Source: Flavobacteriales bacterium UBA1937
Lineage (GTDB): Bacteria; Bacteroidota; Bacteroidia; Flavobacteriales; Weeksellaceae
DNA: 40,905 bases
Direction of reading: 5' to 3'
NCBI GenBank assembly: GCA_002337005.1
Contig: DDFD01000085.1
Span: forward strand, 1-40,905
Part shown: positions 8,227-16,407 of the stretch, in pieces
Layout: every line of letters starts with the position of its first letter
Position numbering within the stretch: the stretch's first letter is position 1
The notes under the pieces: generated by a model
The model's database searches: none
What the model was told of the DNA's origin: nothing
Seen by the model: the letters and a program-made list of their open reading frames with translations, nothing else
Program-made: the position numbers and the translations under genes

Positions 8227-8640
8227 ATGGAACCTCTTATTGTAACCACTACCATCAATGCTCCCATAGAAAAAGTCTGGGAATTATTTACCAATGCAGA
8301 ACATATCATCAATTGGAATTTCGCCCACGAAAGTTGGCATTGCCCAAAAGCTGAAAATAATCTAGAAATTGGTGGCGAATTTTTCTATACCATGGCTGCC
8401 AAAGATAAATCTGCAAGCTTTGTTTTTCACGGGACTTATACAGAGATTGTTCCACATCAGAAAATTGAATACCATATAGAAGACGGTAGAAAAGTAGAAG
8501 TTTTTTTCAATGAAATTGATGAAAATACTACAGAAATCTTCGAGCGTTTCGAACCGGAAAATATCAATGCTCTAGAAATGCAAGAACAAGGTTGGCAAAG
8601 CATCTTAAACCAATTTAAAGAATATACAGAAGGGAACTAA
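8227..8640 (+). CDS. SRPBCC/AHSA1-like domain protein
   Basis: The 137-residue protein has a clear AHSA1 pattern: VTTTINAPIEKVWELFTNAEHIINWNFA, presented here as strand, helix and tryptophan turn, followed by GGEFFYTMAAKD, FHGTYTEIVPHQKIEY and the C-terminal helix QGWQSILNQFKEYTE. It belongs to the group often named activator of Hsp90 ATPase homologue or SRPBCC; the ligand is unknown. It closes the six-gene run, and its stop codon lies inside the stem of the terminator. Confidence 0.9.
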   Translation: MEPLIVTTTINAPIEKVWELFTNAEHIINWNFAHESWHCPKAENNLEIGGEFFYTMAAKDKSASFVFHGTYTEIVPHQKIEYHIEDGRKVEVFFNEIDENTTEIFERFEPENINALEMQEQGWQSILNQFKEYTEGN

Positions 8641-8658
8641 AAAGTTTCCTTTTTTATT
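8630..8658 (+). terminator. Terminator overlapping the stop codon of the SRPBCC gene
   Basis: A 9-bp stem with one G-U pair (8630-8638 with 8643-8651) has a 4-base loop and a T tail. The TAA stop (8638-8640) lies in the stem and loop. Confidence 0.7.
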
Positions 8659-9358
8659 TTACAGTGTGGAAAACTCCCTTTACATTTTTTAATTTACTAT
8701 AAAGAATTTTTCTTTTTGGGGTAAATTTTAAGCTTTTTATTCCTATTTCAGGTTGGTCTTCGGCAATGCTGCTGTCATTATTGTAGTATGTGAAATTCAT
8801 AGTTTTGTATATGATGTCAATGTTTATTGAAGCTAAAGAGTCTTTAGCCTTATAAAAATTTATATTTCCTAGATTAAAAGATTTAACAGACCCAATATCG
8901 TTTCCCAAAACTGTTTTAATTCCATAAAAAGTAATTTTATTTTTGTTGATTTTTAAATTTTCAAAAATGTACTCATAAATTATACCAGAGTTTATAGTAC
9001 TGTGAGATTTTACTTTTAAAACTAAATCTTCAAATTTTTCATAAGAAATCTTTGTAAGGGTGTCTTTAGAATTGTTTTGAGAGGGGATAAATCTATTTAT
9101 AGTTAATGTGTCTTTGGAAATCCATTCTCCTATATTACCATCTATTGTAAAGCCTTCGTCTAAATCAAAATCTTCATCTTTTTCAAAAATTTTAGTGACA
9201 GAAAAATCATCTCCCATTGCTCCCATTCCTATGGTGTAATTGTAAATTTTATATTTATCATTTAAACTTGTTTGGACTTCAATATTTGTAATATCTTTTT
9301 CAGTAATCTTGAAAGGATTGCAGGAAATAAGAAATAGTAAGAATGTTAATTTTTTCAT
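8654..9358 (-). CDS. Hypothetical lipoprotein, 234 aa
   Basis: The N-terminus MKKLTFLLFLISCNPFK is a lipoprotein signal with Cys at residue 13. The rest is polar, with alternating short beta-strands (YKIYNYTIGMGAMGDD, TFYGIKTVLGNDIGSV) and no recognised domain. It is transcribed towards the preceding operon and overlaps the tail of its terminator. Expected location is the periplasmic face of a membrane; no role can be assigned. Confidence 0.75.
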   Translation of the reverse strand: MKKLTFLLFLISCNPFKITEKDITNIEVQTSLNDKYKIYNYTIGMGAMGDDFSVTKIFEKDEDFDLDEGFTIDGNIGEWISKDTLTINRFIPSQNNSKDTLTKISYEKFEDLVLKVKSHSTINSGIIYEYIFENLKINKNKITFYGIKTVLGNDIGSVKSFNLGNINFYKAKDSLASINIDIIYKTMNFTYYNNDSSIAEDQPEIGIKSLKFTPKRKILYSKLKNVKGVFHTVK

Positions 9359-9405
9359 TAGTTTTTTTATAAAGTAAAGATAGTAAATTTAGAAATAAAT
9401 TTTCC

Positions 9406-9413
9406 TATTTTTG
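9406..9413 (+). promoter_or_regulatory. Promoter -7 core for the J-domain gene
   Basis: TATTTTTG is an exact TAnnTTTG match, 25 bases before the TTG start at 9439. No TTG was found at the usual -33 distance. Confidence 0.5.
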
Positions 9414-9416
9414 TCC

Positions 9417-9437
9417 ATCATCAATCATCAATCATCA
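9417..9437. repeat. Three tandem copies of ATCATCA
   Basis: Three perfect head-to-tail copies of a 7-base unit lie between the promoter core and the start codon of the J-domain gene. Changes in copy number would alter the leader length only. Confidence 0.9.
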
Positions 9438-9438
9438 A

Positions 9439-10083
9439 TTGAAAGACTATTATTATTTTCTCGGGATTAAACCAAATGCTTCAGAAGACGATATTAAAAA
9501 AGCGTATAGAAAGCTTTCATTCAAATATCATCCTGATAAAAACGAAAATGATGATTTTTTTACTGAGCGTTTCAGAGAAATTCAGGAAGCTTACGAAACT
9601 TTGATAGATATCGAAAGAAGGAGAGTTTATGACCAAAGTTTTGGGCAATTTCTTAGAAGTCAAAAATCTGTACTTCCTCCTAAAATTAAGAATTTCCACG
9701 CCAGTGCGGTAAGAGCAGAGAAAGGTGCAGAAATTACCCTATATTGGCAAACCTATGATGCAGATTTGGTGAAAATTACTCCTTTTGGATTAGAAAAATC
9801 GCAAGGTGAAAGAACTTTTAGAATCAAAGAATTTGATAAAGAAGGGAAATTTCAAATCATTTTGCACGCTACCAATACCTTTCTGAATAAAACAGCAGTA
9901 CAAGGAATTACTATTTTAGAGATTTCCAAAGAAAATTTGAAGGTAAATTCTCAAGAATTTTCTGTTCCTAAATCGCAAACAAATCCTGAAAAATCAACTC
10001 AAGAACTTTCAAAAAGGTGGTTTATTTTTTTAATACTTCTCATCATTGCAGCTATTGCGATTTACGTTTCAGAAAAAGCGTAA
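9439..10083 (+). CDS. Membrane-anchored J-domain (DnaJ-like) protein
   Basis: The 214-residue protein begins with a complete J domain (about residues 1-65) with the HPD tripeptide in KYHPDKNEN, which stimulates the ATPase of an Hsp70 partner. Residues about 80-155 look like an Ig-like/PKD-type beta domain (GAEITLYWQTYDADLVKI). A single hydrophobic helix at about 194-210 anchors the C-terminus. The zinc-finger and substrate domains of DnaJ are missing, so it is a specialised co-chaperone, not DnaJ itself. The start is TTG at 9439: there is no ATG in frame between the promoter core and the J domain, and none within it. Confidence 0.88.
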   Translation: MKDYYYFLGIKPNASEDDIKKAYRKLSFKYHPDKNENDDFFTERFREIQEAYETLIDIERRRVYDQSFGQFLRSQKSVLPPKIKNFHASAVRAEKGAEITLYWQTYDADLVKITPFGLEKSQGERTFRIKEFDKEGKFQIILHATNTFLNKTAVQGITILEISKENLKVNSQEFSVPKSQTNPEKSTQELSKRWFIFLILLIIAAIAIYVSEKA

Positions 10084-10293
10084 AAAATTCTGTCCAAATT
10101 TTGTTTAAAAAACATATAGTTTGATTATTGAGAGTTTTTAAGGCAATCAAAATCAATTTTTTGACTATAGCCTGATTATATTTTTCTATGAATCAAACTG
10201 TTTGATATCTATACTCTAAATTTTAGCATTACACAAAGTTTTTGTATTTTTACGCATCTAATAAAAGTAAAAAATCAACACTTAATTTAATCT

Positions 10294-13152
10294 ATGAACA
10301 CACAGCAGTTTGTGAACCGTCACATTAATCTAAATGATGCAGATAGAGACGCTATGCTATCTAAAATAGGCGTTTCTTCTATAGATGAGCTCATCTCCCA
10401 AACCATTCCAGATTCTATAAGACTTGCGAAGGATTTGGATATTCCAGAACCACTTTCTGAGTACGAAATGCTTCAGCGTTCTAAGGAATTGGCAGAGAAA
10501 AATTTAGATTATGACACTTACATAGGATTTGGTTACCACAATAGCATTTTGCCAAGTGCTATCCAAAGAAATATTTTAGAAAATCCGAGTTGGTACACTG
10601 CTTATACTCCTTACCAAGCAGAAATAGCACAGGGAAGATTAGAAGCATTACTTAATTATCAAACGTTAATTACCAATCTTACTGGTTTTGCTTTGGCAAA
10701 TGCTTCTTTGCTAGATGAATCTACCGCAGCTTCTGAAGCCATGAATATGTTCTACAGCAATAGAACCAAAGACCAGAAAAAAATAGGAACAAATAAATTT
10801 TTTGTTTCAGAATTGGTTTTACCTCAAACGATTGCAGTTCTTACTACCAAAGCCGAAGGTTTGGGTATAGAAATCGTAGTAGGGAATCACGAAACATTTT
10901 CGGCAGAAGGGAATTTCTTCGGCGCTTTATTACAATATCCAGGTAAAAACGGAATTGTTTTGGATTATACAGATTTTATTCAAAAAGTAAAATCTCAAAA
11001 CCTTCAGGTAGTAGTTGCTTGTGATCCTTTAGCTTTGGTTAAATTAAAATCTCCTGCCGAAATGGGCGCCGATTGCGCTATAGGAACTACCCAAAGATTT
11101 GGGATTCCTCTTGGTTATGGTGGTCCTCACGCAGCATTTTTTGCTTGTAAAGAAGATTATAAACGTGATATTCCGGGTAGAATTATTGGTGTTTCTCAAG
11201 ATATGTATGGTAAACGTGCACTTAGAATGGCATTACAAACCAGAGAACAACATATAAAACGTGAAAAAGCGACTTCTAACATCTGTACTGCTCAGGTTTT
11301 ATTATCTGTAATGGCTGGTATGTATGCTGTATATCATGGCAAAGCAGGATTAGAATATATTGCCAACCAAATTCATTATAAAACCAATGCTCTAAGAGAA
11401 GCTTTACAAATTTTAGGATATGAAATTGTAAAAGAACCCGTTTTTGATACTGTAAAAATGGCGTTTTCTGAAGCCGAAAAATTAAATCTTAAAAGATTTT
11501 TGATTGACCATAAAATTAATCTCAATTATTTTTCAGAAGGAATTGTGAGTATCTCTCTTAACGAAACTACTACGATTGATAAGATTAATAAACTCGTGAA
11601 TTCCTTGGCTCATTACAAACAAAAACAAGGTTTTAAACTTAATCTAAAAGAAGAGTATTCAATTCCAGATGATTTGCTAAGAAAAGACGAAATTTTAACC
11701 GAAGAAGTTTTTAATAAATACCATACAGAAACAGATTTGATGCGCTACATCAAGCGTTTAGAAAGAAAAGATCTTAGTCTTACTCATTCTATGATTTCTT
11801 TAGGTTCTTGTACCATGAAACTGAATGCCGCTACACAGATGATTCCGCTTTCTTGGGAGAACTGGGGAGCTATACATCCTTTTGTGCCGATAGAACAAGC
11901 ACAAGGTTACCAAAGATTAATTAAATCTTTAGAAAAATATCTTGCAGAAATCACAGGTTTTGCAGGAACTTCACTTCAGCCTAATTCTGGTGCACAAGGA
12001 GAATATGCTGGTTTAATGGTAATTAGAGCCTATCAAAAATCGATTGGACAAAGCCATAGAAATATATGTCTTATTCCTCAATCTGCACACGGAACCAATC
12101 CTGCTTCTGCGGTAATTGCTGGATTAAAAGTTGTAGTGGTGAAAAATCTAGAAAATGGTGAAATTGATTTCGAAGATTTAAAAGCTAAAGTAGCAGAACA
12201 TAAAGATTATCTATCTGCTCTAATGATTACTTATCCATCTACATACGGTTTCTTTGATGCTAATGTAAAAGAAATTACCAACTTAATTCACGAAAATGGT
12301 GGACAAGTTTATATGGATGGTGCCAATATGAATGCACAAGTAGGATATACTTCTCCAGGAAATATTGGGGCAGATGTTTGTCATCTTAATTTGCATAAAA
12401 CTTTTGCCATTCCTCACGGTGGTGGAGGCCCAGGTGTAGGGCCAATTTGTGTAGCAAAACACTTAGTACCTTTTTTACCTAAAAACCCTAATATTCCTAC
12501 TGGTGGAGCTAGTGGAATAGATGCTATTTCTGCTGCGCCTTATGGTTCTGCTTTGGTGCTTAATATTTCTTATGCATACATCAAAATGCTAGGCACTGAT
12601 GGTCTTAAAAAATCTACAGCGCACGCCATTTTAAATGCCAATTATTTGAAAGAAGTTTTGGCAGAGCATTTCCCTATTTTATATGCTAATCAGAATAGTA
12701 GAGTAGCACACGAATGTATTGTAGATTTCCGCCAGTTTAAACCACTAGGTATAGAAGTAGCAGATGTGGCGAAAAGATTAATGGATTATGGTTTTCATGC
12801 GCCTACAGTAAGTTTCCCTGTTGCTGGTACATTGATGATAGAACCTACAGAATCTGAAAGCAAAGAAGAACTTGACCGTTTTGCAGAAGCTTTAATTTCA
12901 ATTAAGGCAGAAATCGAAGAAATTGCAGCAGGAAAAGCAGATACACAGAATAATGTACTGAAAAACGCGCCACATACAGAACAAATGGTAATCTCTGATA
13001 CTTGGGATAAACCTTACAGCAGAGAAAAAGCAGCTTATCCGCTAGAATGGGTAAGAACACATAAATTCTTCGCTTCGGTGTCTAGAGTAGAAGAAGCTTA
13101 TGGAGATAGAAATTTGGTTTGTACTTGTGAGCCAATAGAATCTTATCAATAA
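10294..13152 (+). CDS. gcvP: Glycine dehydrogenase (decarboxylating), P-protein
   Basis: GcvP is the PLP-dependent P-protein of the glycine cleavage system. It decarboxylates glycine and passes the aminomethyl group to the lipoyl H-protein. At 952 residues it is the fused single-chain form. The N-terminal half has FVNRHINLNDADRDAML and the C-terminal half the PLP-lysine motif LNLHKTFAIPHGGGGPG, giving Lys702. A glycine-rich loop GGGGPGVGP follows it. The gene stands alone here: gcvT and gcvH are not in the window. The 210-base upstream gap holds no riboswitch I could recognise; a weak core TATTTTTA lies near 10246. Confidence 0.97.
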   Translation: MNTQQFVNRHINLNDADRDAMLSKIGVSSIDELISQTIPDSIRLAKDLDIPEPLSEYEMLQRSKELAEKNLDYDTYIGFGYHNSILPSAIQRNILENPSWYTAYTPYQAEIAQGRLEALLNYQTLITNLTGFALANASLLDESTAASEAMNMFYSNRTKDQKKIGTNKFFVSELVLPQTIAVLTTKAEGLGIEIVVGNHETFSAEGNFFGALLQYPGKNGIVLDYTDFIQKVKSQNLQVVVACDPLALVKLKSPAEMGADCAIGTTQRFGIPLGYGGPHAAFFACKEDYKRDIPGRIIGVSQDMYGKRALRMALQTREQHIKREKATSNICTAQVLLSVMAGMYAVYHGKAGLEYIANQIHYKTNALREALQILGYEIVKEPVFDTVKMAFSEAEKLNLKRFLIDHKINLNYFSEGIVSISLNETTTIDKINKLVNSLAHYKQKQGFKLNLKEEYSIPDDLLRKDEILTEEVFNKYHTETDLMRYIKRLERKDLSLTHSMISLGSCTMKLNAATQMIPLSWENWGAIHPFVPIEQAQGYQRLIKSLEKYLAEITGFAGTSLQPNSGAQGEYAGLMVIRAYQKSIGQSHRNICLIPQSAHGTNPASAVIAGLKVVVVKNLENGEIDFEDLKAKVAEHKDYLSALMITYPSTYGFFDANVKEITNLIHENGGQVYMDGANMNAQVGYTSPGNIGADVCHLNLHKTFAIPHGGGGPGVGPICVAKHLVPFLPKNPNIPTGGASGIDAISAAPYGSALVLNISYAYIKMLGTDGLKKSTAHAILNANYLKEVLAEHFPILYANQNSRVAHECIVDFRQFKPLGIEVADVAKRLMDYGFHAPTVSFPVAGTLMIEPTESESKEELDRFAEALISIKAEIEEIAAGKADTQNNVLKNAPHTEQMVISDTWDKPYSREKAAYPLEWVRTHKFFASVSRVEEAYGDRNLVCTCEPIESYQ

Positions 13153-13173
13153 GAGTTTTCATTTAAATATGAT

Positions 13174-13207
13174 AAAAATCGCTAAATAATTTTAGCGATT
13201 TTTTTTA
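13174..13207. terminator. Bidirectional terminator between gcvP and the convergent gene
   Basis: A perfect stem AAAAATCGCTAAA with its complement (13174-13186 and 13191-13203) has a 4-base loop TAAT and A/T tails on both sides. It can serve gcvP on the plus strand and the aspartyl-protease-like gene on the minus strand, whose stop lies at its edge. Confidence 0.85.
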
Positions 13208-14116
13208 TTCAATTCCTATTTTGTTTTGTGTGCAATCTATGTACAAAATATTATCTAAAAATAACTTGTTTCCTAGCATTCCTGTTATTCCTGAAAACTT
13301 CATCATATAATATTGAGTTTGGGAATATCCTTCTACATAAGTGACATTATTTAAAGGTATTTTGCAGTTTCCGATTTGTATTTTTTGTGTACAGTTTGCA
13401 GTATATGTGGTTAAAATATGATCCCAAGATTGTGATTTTTCAATATTGATTTTTGAATTTGTTTGTTTTAATTCTTGCCACACTTCTTTGTTGGTTAATA
13501 ATTCATAAGCGCTGCTACCCGAGTCATATAAAAATTTTCCTTCTTTTCCCTCTAGAAAGCCATCAAAGATAATTTTTCTTTTTTTGAACTTGAAATCAAA
13601 TGTTTTAGTTTGAAAAGAAGCAGGAATTTTAGATAGATTCAAATTGATATAATTCTCTCTAAAATTAATAATTGTTTTTCTGTTTTCTAAAATATCTGCT
13701 CCTATTGTGCCTATTATTTTTAGAGATGCATTATCATCGTCAGCACTACTTTTGTATATTTTAAAATTACTAGAGGTGACGTTTGTTTTACCAATATTGA
13801 AAGAAGCTTTTGCAACATCATTTTTTATGGATATTTGACAGATGTTTTTAATTGGATTCGAGTAAAAAACCGTGTAAGGAGAACCGGTATCAAATTGTAA
13901 ATAATACTTGGTAGTGTCATTTTCAAAATGAATAGGAAGCAGCAGTACATTTTTCTCATTACCTAACCATTTTAATGGAATAGAACCGCTTTCGTTTTTT
14001 ACTGTTAAATAGTTTTTGTCTGGGCTAAATTTTTGGTCAAAATAAATATAACCACCAACTGCGGATAAAATTAATATGCCTAAAATAGACAATATTACTT
14101 TCTTTAAAATTTTCAT
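13205..14116 (-). CDS. Aspartyl-protease-like membrane-anchored protein
   Basis: From the ATG at 14116 the product has 303 residues: an N-terminal membrane helix (about 7-26) and a periplasmic body with two lobes. Lobe 1 has FDTGSP (76-80) and a later GTIGADIL (136-143); lobe 2 has YDSGSS (198-202) and, near the end, ITGMLGNKLF. These repeat the pepsin/retropepsin active-site pattern D-[TS]-G plus a downstream hydrophobic-Gly element, once per lobe. This suggests an aspartic peptidase of the Bacteroidota aspartyl-protease family. The frame extends to a TTG at 14152, but the ATG gives a clean signal anchor. No substrate is known; loss of activity cannot be ruled out. Confidence 0.75.
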   Translation of the reverse strand: MKILKKVILSILGILILSAVGGYIYFDQKFSPDKNYLTVKNESGSIPLKWLGNEKNVLLLPIHFENDTTKYYLQFDTGSPYTVFYSNPIKNICQISIKNDVAKASFNIGKTNVTSSNFKIYKSSADDDNASLKIIGTIGADILENRKTIINFRENYINLNLSKIPASFQTKTFDFKFKKRKIIFDGFLEGKEGKFLYDSGSSAYELLTNKEVWQELKQTNSKINIEKSQSWDHILTTYTANCTQKIQIGNCKIPLNNVTYVEGYSQTQYYMMKFSGITGMLGNKLFLDNILYIDCTQNKIGIE

Positions 14117-14201
14117 TCTGTTTTTTTTGCAAATTTCAATTTTTGAAGACAATTTATTTGCAAAAAGAATACGTCAATTTTACGTCAGTTTATTTTGTGC
14201 T

Positions 14202-14741
14202 TTATAAATAATTGATTTTTAGTTTCTTATGAAGGTCTTTTTTAGTATTTAGACTAATGCCATTGATGAGAACTACCAGTAGCTTTAGGCAAATTATAAT
14301 GACCAAAGGAATTATAAACAGCGGAAATTGCAACGATAATCCTTTTTGAATAAATGGACTTGTTATTTGAGAAATAGCCAAAGCACTTGCAATTAGAATT
14401 TGAAGGCTTACCATATTTTTTCCAAGTTCTTTATTTTGTTGATCAGTTGTTTTGTAGGTCAAAATTAAAGGTAAAATTACTCCTCCAAATGGTATTATAA
14501 GTCCTACTAAACTAGAAATATTAATCAATTTTGCTCTTTCTACACTAGTAATCACTTTGTGAGGAATAAGCTTTTTCGGTTCGGTTTCAAAAAAAAGAGC
14601 AAGAGCTTTTAAGGTAAAACCTTTTGGTACGTTACCAGCCTCAATTCTTTGAATGGTTCTTAAAGAAAGACCGCTTTTTTCGGCAAGTTCGGTTTGGGTT
14701 AAATTCTTTTCTTCTCTTAAATGCTGAACTATTGATTTCAT
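14202..14741 (-). CDS. XRE-type DNA-binding protein with membrane tail
   Basis: The 179-residue protein has an N-terminal Cro/C1-type helix-turn-helix (about residues 5-60, LREEKNLTQTELAEKSGLSL, then RTIQRIEAG). About three hydrophobic helices follow (near 75-95, 110-130 and 140-162), separated by short polar loops (TYKTTDQQNKELGKN), much like DUF4870-type regions. Tethering an HTH domain to the inner membrane suggests a membrane-sensing regulator, but this is inferred. It lies between the aspartyl-protease-like gene and the RelA/SpoT island, all on the minus strand. Confidence 0.88.
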   Translation of the reverse strand: MKSIVQHLREEKNLTQTELAEKSGLSLRTIQRIEAGNVPKGFTLKALALFFETEPKKLIPHKVITSVERAKLINISSLVGLIIPFGGVILPLILTYKTTDQQNKELGKNMVSLQILIASALAISQITSPFIQKGLSLQFPLFIIPLVIIICLKLLVVLINGISLNTKKDLHKKLKINYL

Positions 14742-14888
14742 TTTGTTCTGGTTTGTGTGTTATGCAAAGATTCTGCTAACATTCTAAAGCTAGAAAATTC
14801 TTTGACCAATGTACAAAATTTTAACAGAATTAGATATGGTAAAAAAATTGAATGGGATTCCTTCAACCCCCGCTTTTGCAAAACTGAT

Positions 14889-15897
14889 GTTAGCTGACTT
14901 TTTTAATCTTCGTTGTTTAAAACAGATCTAAGCCATAATAGTGAAGCTCCTTTTGATATTGGTTTAAATGAAGTTCCCTTATCTATAAGTTTATTATTGT
15001 AATTGTCAATAACTTTATACATTTTTTCCGTATTTGCAATAAAACTATCTTCTAATTCTTTTATGTTATTTATATTGTGAGTTTTTAAGTCATTTACATA
15101 TTCTGAATCAATGAAATTAGAATACTTTTCAATTTGAAAGCCTAGATTATTTTTAACTTTTTCTTCTAAATCAAAAACTAGTTTGCTATTCTCTAAAAAG
15201 CTAATTAAGGAAGAAACATTAATTGCCAAGTTTTCAGGTTCTGAATCAAGTTTTTTGCTAACCTCTATAATGTGTAAATCTATTTCATTTTTGAGTTTTA
15301 CAAATTCTATATCTGCTTGTTCTAATAATGCTGCAACTCTATAAAATGTTCTTTTTGCAGTATCAGGAATTTCATTTGCACCTTTGTATCCAAGATCGTG
15401 TTCAATTTCCGCCCAAGAATGTTGGAGAATGGATCTAATTTGAACTTCTGCTTTCAAATTTCTAAAGTTTTCATATTCTGTTAATTCTTGTCTTTTTTGA
15501 TTTAAACAAATAATATAATGTAAACTTCTATAGCCAAATTTATCGATGTCAAGTTTTCTTTTGTCAATTGAGTTTTCGTAGTCAATGTTAAATTCTTTTG
15601 TTAAAAAGTCTGATATCTTATCAATATCATCTTCGAAATAAGAGATAATTCTAATTCCAATAATATCAGTAATTTGATTAATATCATTGTATTTATTTTT
15701 TTTATTAGTTTGTTTTCTAAACTATCTTTATCCTTTATTCTAAAACAAAGTTGATGAACATTAATGTCATATTTTTCAAGTAAAGATTTTAACAAAATAT
15801 TTAATTGTTCAGCGAATTGATAATATTTACCATAATTAGAATTAAATTCCTGAATGATTTGTTCTGTATTCATAGTTTGTATAAAATGTCAGCCAAC
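14889..15897. repeat. Imperfect inverted repeat bounding the RelA/SpoT gene
   Basis: GTTAGCTGAC at 14889-14898 and GTCAGCCAAC at 15888-15897 are inverted copies (9 of 10 positions), and both are followed on the inner side by a T-rich stretch. They lie 4 bases outside the stop side and 14 bases outside the start side of the single gene between them. Left of the first arm is the GC-rich stretch CAACCCCCGCTTTTGCAAAA, which stands out in this AT-rich region. This looks like a one-gene insertion unit, but no transposase or flanking direct repeat was found. Confidence 0.45.
14903..15873 (-). pseudogene. RelA/SpoT-domain (ppGpp synthetase-like) gene with a frameshift
   Basis: Two minus-strand frames make one protein. 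The first (15873 to 15601) begins MNTEQIIQEF and carries the RxK-type segment RIKDKDSLENKLIKK. The second frame runs on from the same point with DIIGIRIISYFEDDID, GYRSLHYI and AEVQIRSILQHSWAEIEHDL, then a helical tail to 14903. Together these are the full RelA_SpoT nucleotide-synthetase core; the metal Asp, the Glu of EVQIR and the HxxW motif are all present. The frames part at a run of eight A (plus-strand T at 15696-15703). One extra A, or a -1 slip there, restores a protein of about 323 residues. There is no hydrolase domain. It is either a recent pseudogene, a sequence error, or a slippage-expressed gene. Confidence 0.8.
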
Positions 15898-16407
15898 TCA
15901 TAAATATACTAAACTTTACTTAATTTTTTTGAAATGAGATTAAAAGTTTTATATACAGTTTGTTATGCTTTGTTTTCAGGTTAATAATGTTTTTATTATG
16001 AAAGATAAAGTATTTTTCAAATAATTGTATTTATCTTTAATTTTTAAGTATCAAATATAATGATATATTTTCACAAGACAATACGGTTTTCTGTATGGTT
16101 GTTTTATTTTTTTATTATAAAGATTTTAGATAGAAAAAAATTTAAGTTAGTACTAGATTCTTATATCCCGATTCGTAAATAATTGAACGCACTCATCATC
16201 AATTATAATTCATCTTCAAAGATAATTAGAGTAGGGTGGTGGTGTATTTCGGGAAATAGAGTTTATTTTAAAATAAATTCAGATATAATTAATTGTTTAA
16301 ATCTGTTAAACCAATTTTTTTTATTGTTTTTGTGATTTTTATTAGATTTTTAATCTTTTGGTTCAGATTTTGTTATATCTTTGCATCGTAAAATTGATCA
16401 ACAAGAA
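15874..16407. other. 534-base gap between the RelA/SpoT gene and the arginine cluster
   Basis: This AT-rich gap holds the right arm of the inverted repeat (15888-15897), a possible 40-codon frame on the plus strand (16060-16182) with a hydrophobic stretch, and a G-rich stretch AGGGTGGTGGTG near 16232-16244 followed by a perfect 16-base palindrome TTTATTTTAAAATAAA at 16262-16277. The arginine promoter core is at its right end. The small frame has no recognisable relative and is not called as a gene. Confidence 0.5.
16376..16383 (+). promoter_or_regulatory. Promoter -7 core of the arginine cluster
   Basis: TATCTTTG is an exact TAnnTTTG match, 24 bases before the ATG at 16408. A TTTTG lies 15 bases upstream, somewhat close for a -33 element. 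The core covers the TTG at 16381 that would begin a longer frame for the first gene. Confidence 0.65.

Noticed and set aside
10084..10293. Glycine riboswitch before gcvP
   Set aside because: The AT-rich gap shows no tandem aptamer-like GC pairs; nothing supports it by eye.
14889..15897. Integron attC-like ends around the RelA/SpoT gene
   Set aside because: The GTTAGCT and AGCCAAC strings do not fit the attC core pattern GTTRRRY/RYYYAAC, and no integrase gene is in the window.
16381..16407. Longer GNAT start at TTG 16381
   Set aside because: The TTG is the last part of an exact TAnnTTTG promoter core, so it should not be in the transcript; the ATG at 16408 is used.
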